From Streptomyces sp. McG3 (GTDB lineage: Bacteria > Actinomycetota > Actinomycetes > Streptomycetales > Streptomycetaceae), in contig NZ_JAAXYC010000011.1 of the NCBI RefSeq assembly GCF_018619185.1, positions 1-61,480 on the forward strand: DNA of 61,480 bases. The letters run 5' to 3'. Of the stretch, positions 45,655-53,957 are shown one piece after another. The position numbers were made by a program, and so were the translations under genes. The number at the start of each line of letters is the position of its first letter. Positions within the stretch are counted from its first letter, which is position 1. Under the pieces are notes generated by a model. That model was not told the DNA's origin and ran no database searches. It saw only the letters and a list, made by a program, of their open reading frames with translations.

Positions 45655-45688
45655 GCGGGCGGCCCGGCCCGGCCTCGGAGCCGCCCGC
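45655..45688. terminator. Bidirectional hairpin between NlpC/P60 and LysE genes
   Basis: GCGGGCGGC (45655-45663) pairs with GCCGCCCGC (45680-45688) across a 16-base loop. Confidence 0.5.
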
Positions 45689-45704
45689 GCCGTCCACCGC
45701 GCCC

Positions 45705-46364
45705 TCAGCGCAGCAGGGGGCCGGTGACCAGCGCCAGTCCCAGACCGGTGAGCGCCACTCCGCTGCCGCCCTCGATGGCGCGGGCGGTACGCGGGCGGCG
45801 CAGCCACCGGCCCAGCCGGTCCACGAGCAGGGCGACGGCCGGGAACCAGATCAGCGCCAGCACCACCACCAGGGCCGCGAGCAGCAGGGTCCTGGGCAGC
45901 GGCGGCTGACCGTCGGGCACGAACTGCGGCAGCAGGCTGAGGAAGAGGACCGGGGCCTTCGGGTTGAGCGCGTTGGTCAGGAACCCCTGGCGCAGCGCGC
46001 GTCCGAACTCCCTGGGCACGGGCCGCCCCGGCTCGTCCTCCCGCGTACCGGAGGGGGAGCCGGAGCTGTCCCGCGAGGGCCGGCGGCGGATCGCGTACAG
46101 CGCGCTGACCCCGAGGTAGAGCACGTACGCGCCGCCGAGCAGCTGGACGGCGCGGAAGAGCACCGGCATGGTCACCAGCACCGCGGCGAGTCCGGCGACC
46201 GCGAGCGCGGTGTGCACCAGCAGCCCTCCGGCGACGCCGAGCGCGGTGGCCAGGCCCGCGGTGCGCGAGGCGAGGGCGTTGCGTACGACGACGGTGAAGT
46301 CGGCGCCCGGCAGCGCGACCATCCCGGCGGCGACCCCGGTGAAGGCGATCAGTTGTGCGTCCAT
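45705..46364 (-). CDS. LysE family translocator
   Basis: A 219-residue membrane protein of the LysE/RhtB exporter family. The N-terminal GVAAGMVALPGADFTVVVRNAL and LNPKAPVLFLSLLPQF are diagnostic, with six hydrophobic segments. It exports amino acids or related compounds. It is divergent from a LysR regulator, the classical LysE-LysG arrangement. Confidence 0.92.
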   Translation of the reverse strand: MDAQLIAFTGVAAGMVALPGADFTVVVRNALASRTAGLATALGVAGGLLVHTALAVAGLAAVLVTMPVLFRAVQLLGGAYVLYLGVSALYAIRRRPSRDSSGSPSGTREDEPGRPVPREFGRALRQGFLTNALNPKAPVLFLSLLPQFVPDGQPPLPRTLLLAALVVVLALIWFPAVALLVDRLGRWLRRPRTARAIEGGSGVALTGLGLALVTGPLLR

Positions 46365-46387
46365 GGGTCCACCTTGGACCGGCGGAG

Positions 46388-46428
46388 CCTTTAGCGTGTA
46401 CTTGCAATCTTCTGGGTCTGCCTAAAGG
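46388..46428. promoter_or_regulatory. Inverted repeat in the LysE/LysR divergent promoter
   Basis: CCTTTAG (46388-46394) and CTAAAGG (46422-46428) are exact reverse complements 27 bases apart in a 73-base intergenic region. The spacing suits a LysR-type regulator contacting two sites. The right half also overlaps the ribosome site of the LysR gene. Confidence 0.45.
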
Positions 46429-46437
46429 AACGCTTTC

Positions 46438-47361
46438 ATGTACGACCCGACACGGCTCGCGGCGCTCGTGGCGGTCGCGGAGGCCGGATCGATCACCCGG
46501 GCCGCCGCCCGCCTCGGCTACACCGCGCCCGCGCTCTCCCAGCAGCTGGCCAAACTGGAGCGGGAGGCCGGGGCGGCACTGCTGGTGCGCCACCATCGCG
46601 GGGCGCGGCTGACGGCGGCGGGCGAGCTGCTGGCGGGCCGGGCCCGGCGGGTCCTGGACGAGCTGGACCAGGCGCGGCACGAGCTGGCGCGGCTGGCCGG
46701 GCTCTCGGGCGGCAGGCTGCGGGTGGGGACGTTCACGACGGCCGGCATCCATCTGCTGCCGCCGGTCCTGAGCGCGTTCCGGCGGGCCCATCCGGAGGTC
46801 GAGCTCGCCGTCGCCGAGTACGAACCGCCGGGCGGCATCGCCGCGGTGGTCGCGGGCGAGGTGGACCTCGCCCTGACCCACGCCTACGAACCGGCGGCGG
46901 CCGAGCCCCCGTCGGCGGGCGTTCTCCTCGAACCCCTGCTGGTCGAGGAGCTGGTGCTGGTCACCTCGGTGGGCCACCGGCTCTCCGAGGGCACCGGGCG
47001 GCTGCCGGTCGGCGAGCTGGCGGGGCGGCCGCTGATCAGCAGCGCGCCCACCCATCCGCCCCGGCGCGGGGTCGAGAACGCCCTCGCCGCGGCCGGGGCG
47101 ACACCGGCGGTGGTCTGCGAGTCGCCCGGGTACGCGCTGGTGTGCGCGCTGGTCAGCGCGGGGCTCGGGGTGGCGGTGGTGCCGGAGATGGTCGCCTCGA
47201 TGTCCTCGACCCCGCTGTCGGTCCGGCGGCTGGAGCCCGCCTCGTTCCGCCGGACCATCTCGGTCGTGCACCGGGGCGAGAAGTCGACCGCGGCGGCGGC
47301 GACGCTGCTCGCGCTGCTGCGCAGCGGTTTCGGCCGCGGGATCACGGCCGGCGCGCGATGA
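46438..47361 (+). CDS. LysR family transcriptional regulator (LysG-like)
   Basis: A 307-residue regulator. The N-terminal HTH (residues about 5-60, AGSITRAAARLGYTAPALSQQLAKLE) and the periplasmic-binding-like effector domain are complete. It is divergent from the lysE-type gene and probably activates it in response to the exported amino acid. AAGGAA lies about seven bases before the ATG. It converges on the HATPase gene with three bases between stops. Confidence 0.92.
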   Translation: MYDPTRLAALVAVAEAGSITRAAARLGYTAPALSQQLAKLEREAGAALLVRHHRGARLTAAGELLAGRARRVLDELDQARHELARLAGLSGGRLRVGTFTTAGIHLLPPVLSAFRRAHPEVELAVAEYEPPGGIAAVVAGEVDLALTHAYEPAAAEPPSAGVLLEPLLVEELVLVTSVGHRLSEGTGRLPVGELAGRPLISSAPTHPPRRGVENALAAAGATPAVVCESPGYALVCALVSAGLGVAVVPEMVASMSSTPLSVRRLEPASFRRTISVVHRGEKSTAAAATLLALLRSGFGRGITAGAR

Positions 47362-47364
47362 GCC

Positions 47365-47805
47365 TCACCGGGGTCGGCCCTGGATCGGAACGACCCAGGG
47401 GAGGGCGATCCAGACCGTCTTGCCGCCCTCGGCGGTCGGGGTCACCTGGAGCCGCCCGCCGCGCTCCTTGGCCAGCGCCCGGATGATGACCATGCCGCGG
47501 CCGTTGTCCTGCCGTACGGCGGCGGGCAGCCGCTGGGGCCAGCGGGGGTGACTGTCCGTGACGCCGAGATACAGCTCCTCGTCGCGTTCGAGGCGCAGGT
47601 CCACGGTGAAGGTGGGCGACTGGCCGAACGTGTGCTGGACGGCGTTGGTGGCCAGCTCCGAGACGATCAGCCGGATGGTGTCGGCGAACTCGGTGTCGTC
47701 GGGCAGGCCCCATTGGGCCAGGGTCCTGGCGACATGTCTGCGGGCCGATGAGACCGAGACCGGATCGGTCGGCAGCGTGACGGTTGCTTCCTGATGGTCT
47801 GCCAT
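47365..47805 (-). CDS. ATP-binding protein, anti-sigma-factor-like HATPase
   Basis: A 146-residue GHKL ATPase. N-box IVSELATNAVQH, a G1-like DSHPRWP region and the GRGMVIIRALA lid are present, as in SpoIIAB/RsbW-like proteins. In Streptomyces these lie next to DUF397 and WhiJ-like genes. ATG 47805 is used; ATG 47877 would add 24 residues and has a good AGGGAG eight bases upstream, so it is a real alternative. It is divergent from the XRE gene. Confidence 0.88.
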   Translation of the reverse strand: MADHQEATVTLPTDPVSVSSARRHVARTLAQWGLPDDTEFADTIRLIVSELATNAVQHTFGQSPTFTVDLRLERDEELYLGVTDSHPRWPQRLPAAVRQDNGRGMVIIRALAKERGGRLQVTPTAEGGKTVWIALPWVVPIQGRPR

Positions 47806-47908
47806 GGCGACGCCGTCCCTTTCCCGCCCTGGTCGACCGGCGGCCGGCCAGGATTGTGCTTCGCGCCAGATTGCCATTGATGCAGCTCCCTGTAACGGCG
47901 TTCGGCCA

Positions 47909-47924
47909 AGATATGCATATATCT
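47909..47924. promoter_or_regulatory. AT-rich palindrome between the HATPase and XRE genes
   Basis: AGATAT-GCAT-ATATCT is a perfect dyad with an AT content far above its surroundings. It lies in the divergent promoter region and is a likely operator for the XRE regulator, its DUF397 partner, or both. Confidence 0.5.
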
Positions 47925-48040
47925 GTCGCTCGAAGCGGTGAATTCGGGACCCGTACGGCGTGGACGGACGGCACACTGACCCCTCTGCGGGCCGGCCCCG
48001 GTGACGGACCGGCCCTTTCCGACAGCAGAAGGAGACCGGC

Positions 48041-48895
48041 ATGCTGCACGGCCCCGTCGTCCGACGCCGCAAGCTCGGTGAGGAGCTGCGGAGTCTGCGC
48101 CACGCCTCCGGGCTGACCAGCCGGGACGCGGCGCGGCTGCTCGGCTGGCACCAGTCGAAGGTGAGCCGCATCGAGACGGGCGCGAGCGGGGTGACGCCCG
48201 CCGACGTGTCACGGCTGCTGGACGTCTACGCGGTGTGCGACACCCAGTTGCGCTGCCTGCTCGAAGTCCTCGCGGGGTCGGCGGGCGGTGGCGGCTCGGG
48301 CTGGTGGCATGCCTACCGGGGGCTGATCCCGCCGCAGTACCGGGACTTCATCAGTCTGGAGTCGCAGGCCAGTACGGTCCGGACGCTGGAGACCTCGGTG
48401 GTGCCGGGGCTGCTCCAGACCGCCGGATACGCGCGTGCCGTGACCCGCGCCTCGCTGGACGGCTTACCGGACGGCCGGCTCGACTCGCTGGTCGAGGTCC
48501 GGCTGACGCGCCAGCGAGTGCTGCGCGCGAGTCCGCCGCTGCGTTTCACCGCCGTGCTGGACGAGGCGGTTCTCCGCCGCGAGGTGGGCGGGCCGGAGGT
48601 GATGAGGGACCAGCTGCACCATCTGACACAGGTTGCCCAACTGCCGCATGTGCAACTGCAGTTGCTGCCGTTCTCGGTCGGCGGTTACGTCGGCCTCACC
48701 GGCCCTTTCGTTATTTTCTCCTTTCCGAACATTTCTGATCTGGATGTGGTCGTTCTTGACCACTTGACGAGTAGCCTCTATCTGGAACGGAAAGAAGACC
48801 TCGACGCGTACAGCTCGGCCTTCCGTTCCTTGCAGGCACACGCGCTGTCACCAGAACGCTCGCTGGACCTCATCACCGAGATCGGACGCAGCTAA
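48041..48895 (+). CDS. XRE/WhiJ-like regulator with DUF5753 domain
   Basis: A 284-residue protein. The helix-turn-helix (residues about 10-65, LTSRDAARLLGWHQSKVSRIE) is followed by the DUF5753 domain (about 90-275). It is one of the many WhiJ-like regulators of Streptomyces development and antibiotic production, usually paired with a DUF397 protein. Codon 142 is TTA (48464-48466), so expression should require the bldA tRNA. The 3' part near 48706-48800 has unusual AT-rich codons. GGAG precedes the ATG by seven bases. Confidence 0.92.
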   Translation: MLHGPVVRRRKLGEELRSLRHASGLTSRDAARLLGWHQSKVSRIETGASGVTPADVSRLLDVYAVCDTQLRCLLEVLAGSAGGGGSGWWHAYRGLIPPQYRDFISLESQASTVRTLETSVVPGLLQTAGYARAVTRASLDGLPDGRLDSLVEVRLTRQRVLRASPPLRFTAVLDEAVLRREVGGPEVMRDQLHHLTQVAQLPHVQLQLLPFSVGGYVGLTGPFVIFSFPNISDLDVVVLDHLTSSLYLERKEDLDAYSSAFRSLQAHALSPERSLDLITEIGRS

Positions 48896-48904
48896 GGGGC
48901 CGCC

Positions 48905-49156
48905 ATGTCAGACCGTCTCGCACTGTCCGCCGCACCGCCGCCGTCCACCGCGCCGCCCACCCCGCGGTGGCGGCGCAGCAGCCGCTCGACCGGCATGAAC
49001 AACTGCGTGGAGACCGCCCTGTTGGGCGGCGCGCTCCTCGCCGTACGCGATTCCAAGGACGTGCGCCGGCCGCCGCTGCGCTTCTCGGCGGCGGCCTGGA
49101 GCACGTTCGTGGACGGGCTCGGCCCGCACGGAGCCGGTCCACGCCGCTTCAACTGA
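48905..49156 (+). CDS. DUF397 domain protein
   Basis: An 83-residue protein with a proline/serine-rich head and the DUF397 core RRSSRSTGMNNCVETA...AVRDSKD...LRFSAAAWSTFV. It starts nine bases after the XRE stop and is probably its partner. Its last eight bases overlap the 3' end of bioF on the other strand. Confidence 0.9.
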   Translation: MSDRLALSAAPPPSTAPPTPRWRRSSRSTGMNNCVETALLGGALLAVRDSKDVRRPPLRFSAAAWSTFVDGLGPHGAGPRRFN

Positions 49157-50309
49157 CCGGAGCGTCCGCCTGCCGGGGAGCGGTGGCGAGGACCGTGGCC
49201 ACCGCGGCCGTGATCTGCTCCTCGGTCAGGTCGGCGCGCGCGGTCAGCCGCAGCCGCGAGACGCCGTCCGGCACCGACGGCGGGCGGAAGCAGCCCACCG
49301 CCATCCCGGCCTCGCGGCAGTCGGCCGCCCAGCGCACGGCCGCGTCCGCCGAGGGCGCCCGGACGGAGACGACGGCCGCGTCGGGCCGGACCGCCCTCAG
49401 CCCGGCCGCGGTGAGCCGGGTGAACAGCGCGGTGGCCACCTCCCGGGCGCGGGCCGCCCGTTCGGGCTCCCGGCGCAGGACCGCGAGGGCGCCGAGCGCG
49501 CCGCCGGCCGCCGCCGGGGCGAGTCCGGTGTCGAAGATGAACGTACGGGCCGTGTTGACCAGGTGGTCGATGACCCGGGCGGGCCCCAGGACCGCTCCGC
49601 CCTGGCTGCCCAGGGACTTGGACAGGGTGAGCGTGGCCACGATCCCGTCGCGGCCCGCCAGCCCGGCCGCGGCGAGCGCGCCGCGGCCGCCCTCCCCCAG
49701 CACGCCGAGGCCGTGGGCGTCGTCGACCAGCAGGGCGGCGTTCGCGGAACGGCAGACCTCGGCCAGGGCGTCGAGCGGGGCGGCGTCGCCGTCGACGGAG
49801 AAGACCGAGTCGGTGACGGCGAGGGCCCGTCCGTCGTGTTCCCGCAGGGCCTTCCCGAACGCGTCCGGGTCGGCGTGGGGCACGACGGCGGTCCCGGCGC
49901 GGGAGAGCCGGCAGCCGTCCACGATCGAGGCGTGGTTGCCGGCGTCGGAGACGATGAGGGAGCCGCGCCCGGTCAGCGCGGTCAGCGCGGCGAGATTGGC
50001 CGCGTACCCGGAGGAGAGCACGAGGGCCGCCTCGAAACCGCAGAACGCGGCGAGCTCCCGTTCCAGCCGGGCGTGCAGGGCGGTGGAGCCGGTGACCAGC
50101 CGGGACCCCGTCGCCCCCGCCCCCCAGGTCCGGGCGGCGCCGGCGGCGGCGCCGGTGACCTCCGGGTGCCGGGTGAGGCCCAGGTAGTCGTTGCTCGCGA
50201 GGTCCAGCAGCTCCGGCTCGGCGCCGCGCGGACGCAGGGTCCGTACGAGTCCGGCGGCGGCCCTGCTGCGGGCCTCGGCGTCGATCCAGTCGAACGGGGC
50301 GAAGGACAT
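49149..50309 (-). CDS. bioF: 8-amino-7-oxononanoate synthase (BioF)
   Basis: A 386-residue PLP enzyme of the alpha-oxoamine synthase family. LDLASNDYLGLTRHPEV, the HASIVDG segment and LTLSKSLGS (PLP-binding lysine) are present. It condenses pimeloyl-thioester with alanine. It is divergent from bioBAD; AAGGGA precedes the ATG. Serine palmitoyltransferase or KBL-type activity is unlikely given the biotin context. Confidence 0.92.
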   Translation of the reverse strand: MSFAPFDWIDAEARSRAAAGLVRTLRPRGAEPELLDLASNDYLGLTRHPEVTGAAAGAARTWGAGATGSRLVTGSTALHARLERELAAFCGFEAALVLSSGYAANLAALTALTGRGSLIVSDAGNHASIVDGCRLSRAGTAVVPHADPDAFGKALREHDGRALAVTDSVFSVDGDAAPLDALAEVCRSANAALLVDDAHGLGVLGEGGRGALAAAGLAGRDGIVATLTLSKSLGSQGGAVLGPARVIDHLVNTARTFIFDTGLAPAAAGGALGALAVLRREPERAARAREVATALFTRLTAAGLRAVRPDAAVVSVRAPSADAAVRWAADCREAGMAVGCFRPPSVPDGVSRLRLTARADLTEEQITAAVATVLATAPRQADAPVS

Positions 50310-50353
50310 GGGGCGGTCCCTTGGGTAGGCGGGCCCTCGGCGGGCGGCTCCGC

Positions 50354-50378
50354 GCGGACGGTCCGGTGCGGACGGTCC
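50354..50378. repeat. Direct repeat in the bioF-bioB intergenic region
   Basis: GCGGACGGTCC occurs at 50354-50364 and 50368-50378. A longer, looser copy of the second unit with its flank (GGTCCCTT...GTAGGC) also lies at 50311-50330, next to the bioF start. Confidence 0.5.
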
Positions 50379-50422
50379 CTTTGTAGGCAGCCAACAGACC
50401 CTAGCCGGGTGCGCAGCAGGTC

Positions 50423-50446
50423 AGGGTGTGGCAATACACACACCCT
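50423..50446. promoter_or_regulatory. Perfect dyad between bioF and bioB
   Basis: AGGGTGTG (50423-50430) and CACACCCT (50439-50446) are exact reverse complements with an 8-base AT-rich spacer, 66 bases before bioB. It may be the operator controlling both biotin transcripts. It does not look like the BioQ or BirA sites I know. Confidence 0.5.
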
Positions 50447-50511
50447 CGCCCGGGTCTCCTGTCTGGTTCCTCCTTGGCTGGAGGCGGTGCCGTACGTCAG
50501 GATCATCTTTC

Positions 50512-51795
50512 ATGGACCTGCTGAACACGCTGGTGGACAAGGGGCTGCGGCGCGAACTGCCGACCCGCGAAGAAGCGCTCGCCGTACTGGCGACCTCCGA
50601 CGACGAGCTGCTCGACGTGGTGGCGGCCGCCGGGAAGGTGCGCCGTCAGTGGTTCGGGCGGCGCGTCAAGCTCAACTATCTGGTCAACCTCAAATCGGGG
50701 CTCTGCCCCGAGGACTGCTCCTACTGCTCGCAGCGGCTCGGTTCGAAGGCCGGGATCCTCAAGTACACCTGGCTGAAGCCGGACGAGGCGTCCAAGGCCG
50801 CCGCAGCCGGAGTGGCGGGCGGCGCCAAGCGGGTCTGCCTGGTCGCGAGCGGGCGCGGCCCGACCGACCGGGACGTCGACCGGGTCTCGAAGACCATCGA
50901 GGCGATCAAGGAGGAGAACGAGGGCATCGAGGTCTGCGCCTGCCTCGGCCTCCTCTCCGACGGACAGGCCGACCGGCTGCGTTCGGCTGGCGCCGACGCG
51001 TACAACCACAACCTCAACACGTCCGAGGAGACGTACGGGGCGATCACCACCACCCACACGTACGCGGACCGGGTGGAGACCGTGCAACAGGCCCAGGCCG
51101 CCGGGCTCTCGGCGTGTTCCGGGCTGATCGCCGGGATGGGCGAGAGCGACAAGGACCTGGTCGACGTCGTGTTCGCCCTGCGGGACCTGGACCCCGACTC
51201 GGTGCCGGTGAACTTCCTGATCCCGTTCGAGGGAACGCCGCTCGCCAAGGAGTGGAACCTCACCCCGCAGCGCTGCCTGCGCATTCTGGCGATGGTCCGC
51301 TTCGTCTGCCCCGATGTCGAGGTCCGGCTCGCCGGGGGCCGTGAGGTGCACCTGCGCTCGATGCAGCCGCTGGCGCTCCATCTGGTCAACTCCATCTTCC
51401 TGGGCGACTACCTGACGAGTGAGGGCCAGGCCGGCCAGACCGACCTGGACATGATCGCGGACGCGGGTTTCGCGGTGGAGGGCGCGGGCACGACGACGCT
51501 GCCGCGCCACCGGGCCGACGCCCTGGGCGGCGGCTGCGGGACGCGGGAGGCCACGGCGGACTCCGGCTGCGGATCACACGAGGACTCCGGAGCCGCCGGC
51601 TGCGGTTCCCACGGTGGCGGCGGGGGCTGCGGGCCGTGCGGTGGACACGGGGAGCGGGAGGCGGTGGCCGCTGCCGACTCCGAGGCCGGGGAGAGCGCCC
51701 CGGTGGCGCGTACGGACGCCAACGGCACGGCGCGTACGGATCTGGTGGCGGTGCGCCGGCGCGGCGCGGGAACGGATCTCGCGCCCAATGCCTGA
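50512..51795 (+). CDS. bioB: Biotin synthase (BioB) with Cys/Gly/His-rich C-terminal tail
   Basis: A 427-residue radical SAM enzyme inserting sulfur into dethiobiotin. The [4Fe-4S] cluster ligands are C65, C69, C72 in CPEDCSYC, and other BioB motifs ([22 protein letters not shown]) are present. The core ends near residue 335; a typical BioB is about 320-350 residues. The extra tail has cysteines at 342, 353, 364, 373 and 376 with repeated GCGSH units and H379, followed by an alanine-rich end. bioA overlaps its last eight bases. Confidence 0.96.
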   Translation: MDLLNTLVDKGLRRELPTREEALAVLATSDDELLDVVAAAGKVRRQWFGRRVKLNYLVNLKSGLCPEDCSYCSQRLGSKAGILKYTWLKPDEASKAAAAGVAGGAKRVCLVASGRGPTDRDVDRVSKTIEAIKEENEGIEVCACLGLLSDGQADRLRSAGADAYNHNLNTSEETYGAITTTHTYADRVETVQQAQAAGLSACSGLIAGMGESDKDLVDVVFALRDLDPDSVPVNFLIPFEGTPLAKEWNLTPQRCLRILAMVRFVCPDVEVRLAGGREVHLRSMQPLALHLVNSIFLGDYLTSEGQAGQTDLDMIADAGFAVEGAGTTTLPRHRADALGGGCGTREATADSGCGSHEDSGAAGCGSHGGGGGCGPCGGHGEREAVAAADSEAGESAPVARTDANGTARTDLVAVRRRGAGTDLAPNA

Positions 51796-53131
51796 GCCGT
51801 ACGCCCCCGCACTCCCTCTGTCCGCCGCGCCGAAGCCGTACGCCCCCGATGAGCTGCGGGCGCTGGACCGGGCGCACGTCTGGCATCCGTACGGTCCGAT
51901 GCCGGGCCGCCAGGAGCCGCTGATCGTGGAGTCCGCCTCCGGCGTACGGCTCCGGCTCGCCGAACCCGTCGAGGGGCGGCGCGAGTTGGTGGACGGCATG
52001 TCCTCCTGGTGGTCGGCGGTGCACGGTTACAACCACCCCGTCCTCAACGAGGCGGCACGCGGCCAGCTGGACCGGATGAGCCATGTGATGTTCGGCGGGC
52101 TCACCCATGAGCCCGCCGTCCGGCTGGCGACCCGGCTGGTGGAGATCACCCCCGGGCCGCTCCAGCACGTCTTCCTCGCCGACTCGGGGTCCGTCTCCGT
52201 GGAGGTCGCCGTCAAGATGTGCCTCCAGTACTGGCGTTCGGCCGGGCGTCCGGCCAAGCAGCGGCTGCTGACCTGGCGCGGGGGCTATCACGGGGACACC
52301 TGGCAGCCGATGTCGGTGTGCGACCCGGAGGGCGGGATGCACGAGCTGTGGTCGGGGTCCCTGCCCCGCCAGGTCTTCGCCGACGCCCCGCCGGACGGTT
52401 TCGACGCGGAGCCGGACCCCGCCTATGTGACGCATCTGCGGGAGCTGATCGCCGAGCACGCCGACGAACTCGCGGCGGTCATCGTGGAGCCGGTGGTACA
52501 GGGGGCCGGCGGGATGCGGTTCCACTCCCCCGCCTATCTGCGGGTCCTGCGCGAGGCCTGCGACGAGCACGACGTCCTGCTGGTCCTCGACGAGATCGCG
52601 ACCGGTTTCGGGCGTACGGGCAAGCTCTTCGCCGCCGGGCACGCCGGGATCTCGCCGGACGTCATGTGCGTCGGCAAGGCCCTGACCGGCGGATATCTCA
52701 CGATGGCGGCAACGCTGTGCACCACCCGGGTGGCCGAGGGCATCTCCAGCGGCGAGGTGCCGGTGCTGGCCCACGGGCCGACGTTCATGGGCAACCCGCT
52801 GGCCGCCTCGGTGGCCTCGGCCTCCGTGGACCTGCTGCTCGGGCAGGACTGGGAGGGCGAGGTGACGCGGATCGGCGCGGGCCTGCGCTCCGGGCTCGCT
52901 CCCGCCGCGGACCTCGCCGGGGTGGTGGACGTACGCGTCCTGGGGGCGATCGGGGTCGTCCAGCTCGACCACGAGGTGGACATGGCGGCGGCGACCCGCG
53001 CGGCCGTGCGCGAGGGCGTCTGGCTGCGGCCGTTCCGCGACCTCGTCTACACGATGCCGCCGTACGTCACCGAGGACGAGGACGTGGCACGGATCTGCCG
53101 GGCCGTGTGCGCGGCGGCACGGGAGGGCTGA
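51788..53131 (+). CDS. bioA: Adenosylmethionine-8-amino-7-oxononanoate aminotransferase (BioA)
   Basis: A 447-residue class III aminotransferase converting KAPA to DAPA with SAM as amino donor. [39 protein letters not shown] and [10 protein letters not shown] (PLP lysine) are typical. Its ATG lies inside the end of bioB (8-base overlap), so translation is coupled. bioD follows after six bases. Confidence 0.97.
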   Translation: MPEPYAPALPLSAAPKPYAPDELRALDRAHVWHPYGPMPGRQEPLIVESASGVRLRLAEPVEGRRELVDGMSSWWSAVHGYNHPVLNEAARGQLDRMSHVMFGGLTHEPAVRLATRLVEITPGPLQHVFLADSGSVSVEVAVKMCLQYWRSAGRPAKQRLLTWRGGYHGDTWQPMSVCDPEGGMHELWSGSLPRQVFADAPPDGFDAEPDPAYVTHLRELIAEHADELAAVIVEPVVQGAGGMRFHSPAYLRVLREACDEHDVLLVLDEIATGFGRTGKLFAAGHAGISPDVMCVGKALTGGYLTMAATLCTTRVAEGISSGEVPVLAHGPTFMGNPLAASVASASVDLLLGQDWEGEVTRIGAGLRSGLAPAADLAGVVDVRVLGAIGVVQLDHEVDMAAATRAAVREGVWLRPFRDLVYTMPPYVTEDEDVARICRAVCAAAREG

Positions 53132-53137
53132 GCCGAT

Positions 53138-53833
53138 ATGTCGACGATTCTGGTGGTGTCCGGTACGGGCACGGAGATCGGCAAGACCGTGGTGACCGCC
53201 GCGGTGGCGGCCGCCGCACGGGGCCGCCGGGTCGCGGTGCTCAAGCCCGCGCAGACCGGGCTCGCCCCCGGGGAGCCGGGCGACGCGGCCGAGGTCGCGC
53301 GCCTGGCGGGGAGCCGGGTGACGGCGGTCGAACTGGCGCGCTTTCCGGAGCCGTTGGCTCCGGCCACGGCCGCCCGGCGGGCGGGTCTCGTGCCCGTGCG
53401 GCCGTTCGAGGTCGCCGAGGCCGCGGAGAAGCTGGCCACCGAGCACGACCTCGTCCTGGTGGAGGGTGCGGGCGGGCTGCTCGTGCGGTTCGACGACGAG
53501 GGCGGCACCCTAGCGGACGCGGCCCGGCTGCTGTCCGCGCCGGTGCTGCTGGTGGCCCCGGCGGGCCTGGGCACGCTGAACGCCACCGCGCTGACGGCCG
53601 AGGCGCTGCGTAACCGGGGGCTGAGCTGCCGGGGCGTCGTGATCGGCAGCATGCCGGCGGAGCCGGACCTCGCGTCCCGCTGCAACATCGAGGACCTGCC
53701 GGTGGCGGCCGGTGCACCGCTGCTCGGCGCGGTACCGGCCGGCGCGGGTTCCCTGTCGGGCGCCGCCTTCGCGGCAGGCGCGCCGGGCTGGCTGGCTCCG
53801 GAGCTCGGAGGGACCTGGGCGGCCACGCGCTGA
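53138..53833 (+). CDS. bioD: Dethiobiotin synthetase (BioD)
   Basis: A 231-residue enzyme closing the ureido ring of dethiobiotin with ATP and CO2. The P-loop GTGTEIGKT is at residues 9-17, with LKPAQTG and VEGAGGLLV following. It completes bioBAD; bioC or bioH genes for making pimelate are not in the window. Confidence 0.96.
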   Translation: MSTILVVSGTGTEIGKTVVTAAVAAAARGRRVAVLKPAQTGLAPGEPGDAAEVARLAGSRVTAVELARFPEPLAPATAARRAGLVPVRPFEVAEAAEKLATEHDLVLVEGAGGLLVRFDDEGGTLADAARLLSAPVLLVAPAGLGTLNATALTAEALRNRGLSCRGVVIGSMPAEPDLASRCNIEDLPVAAGAPLLGAVPAGAGSLSGAAFAAGAPGWLAPELGGTWAATR

Positions 53834-53907
53834 CGGGCCGCGCCGGGGTGTCCGGGCGGTCCTCGGGGATTCCCGCCGGGGCGATCCGGGGGAGAATCGT
53901 GGAGGAA

Positions 53908-53937
53908 CGTCACGTCCATCCCCGAGCGTCACGTCCA
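53908..53937 (+). repeat. 11-bp direct repeat upstream of the methyltransferase gene
   Basis: CGTCACGTCCA occurs at 53908-53918 and 53927-53937, 19 bases apart. A TTCCCG/GAGAAT promoter-like pair (53870-53875, 53892-53897) lies just before. Confidence 0.5.
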
Positions 53938-53957
53938 CTCCTCAGCGGAGGTCCGTC

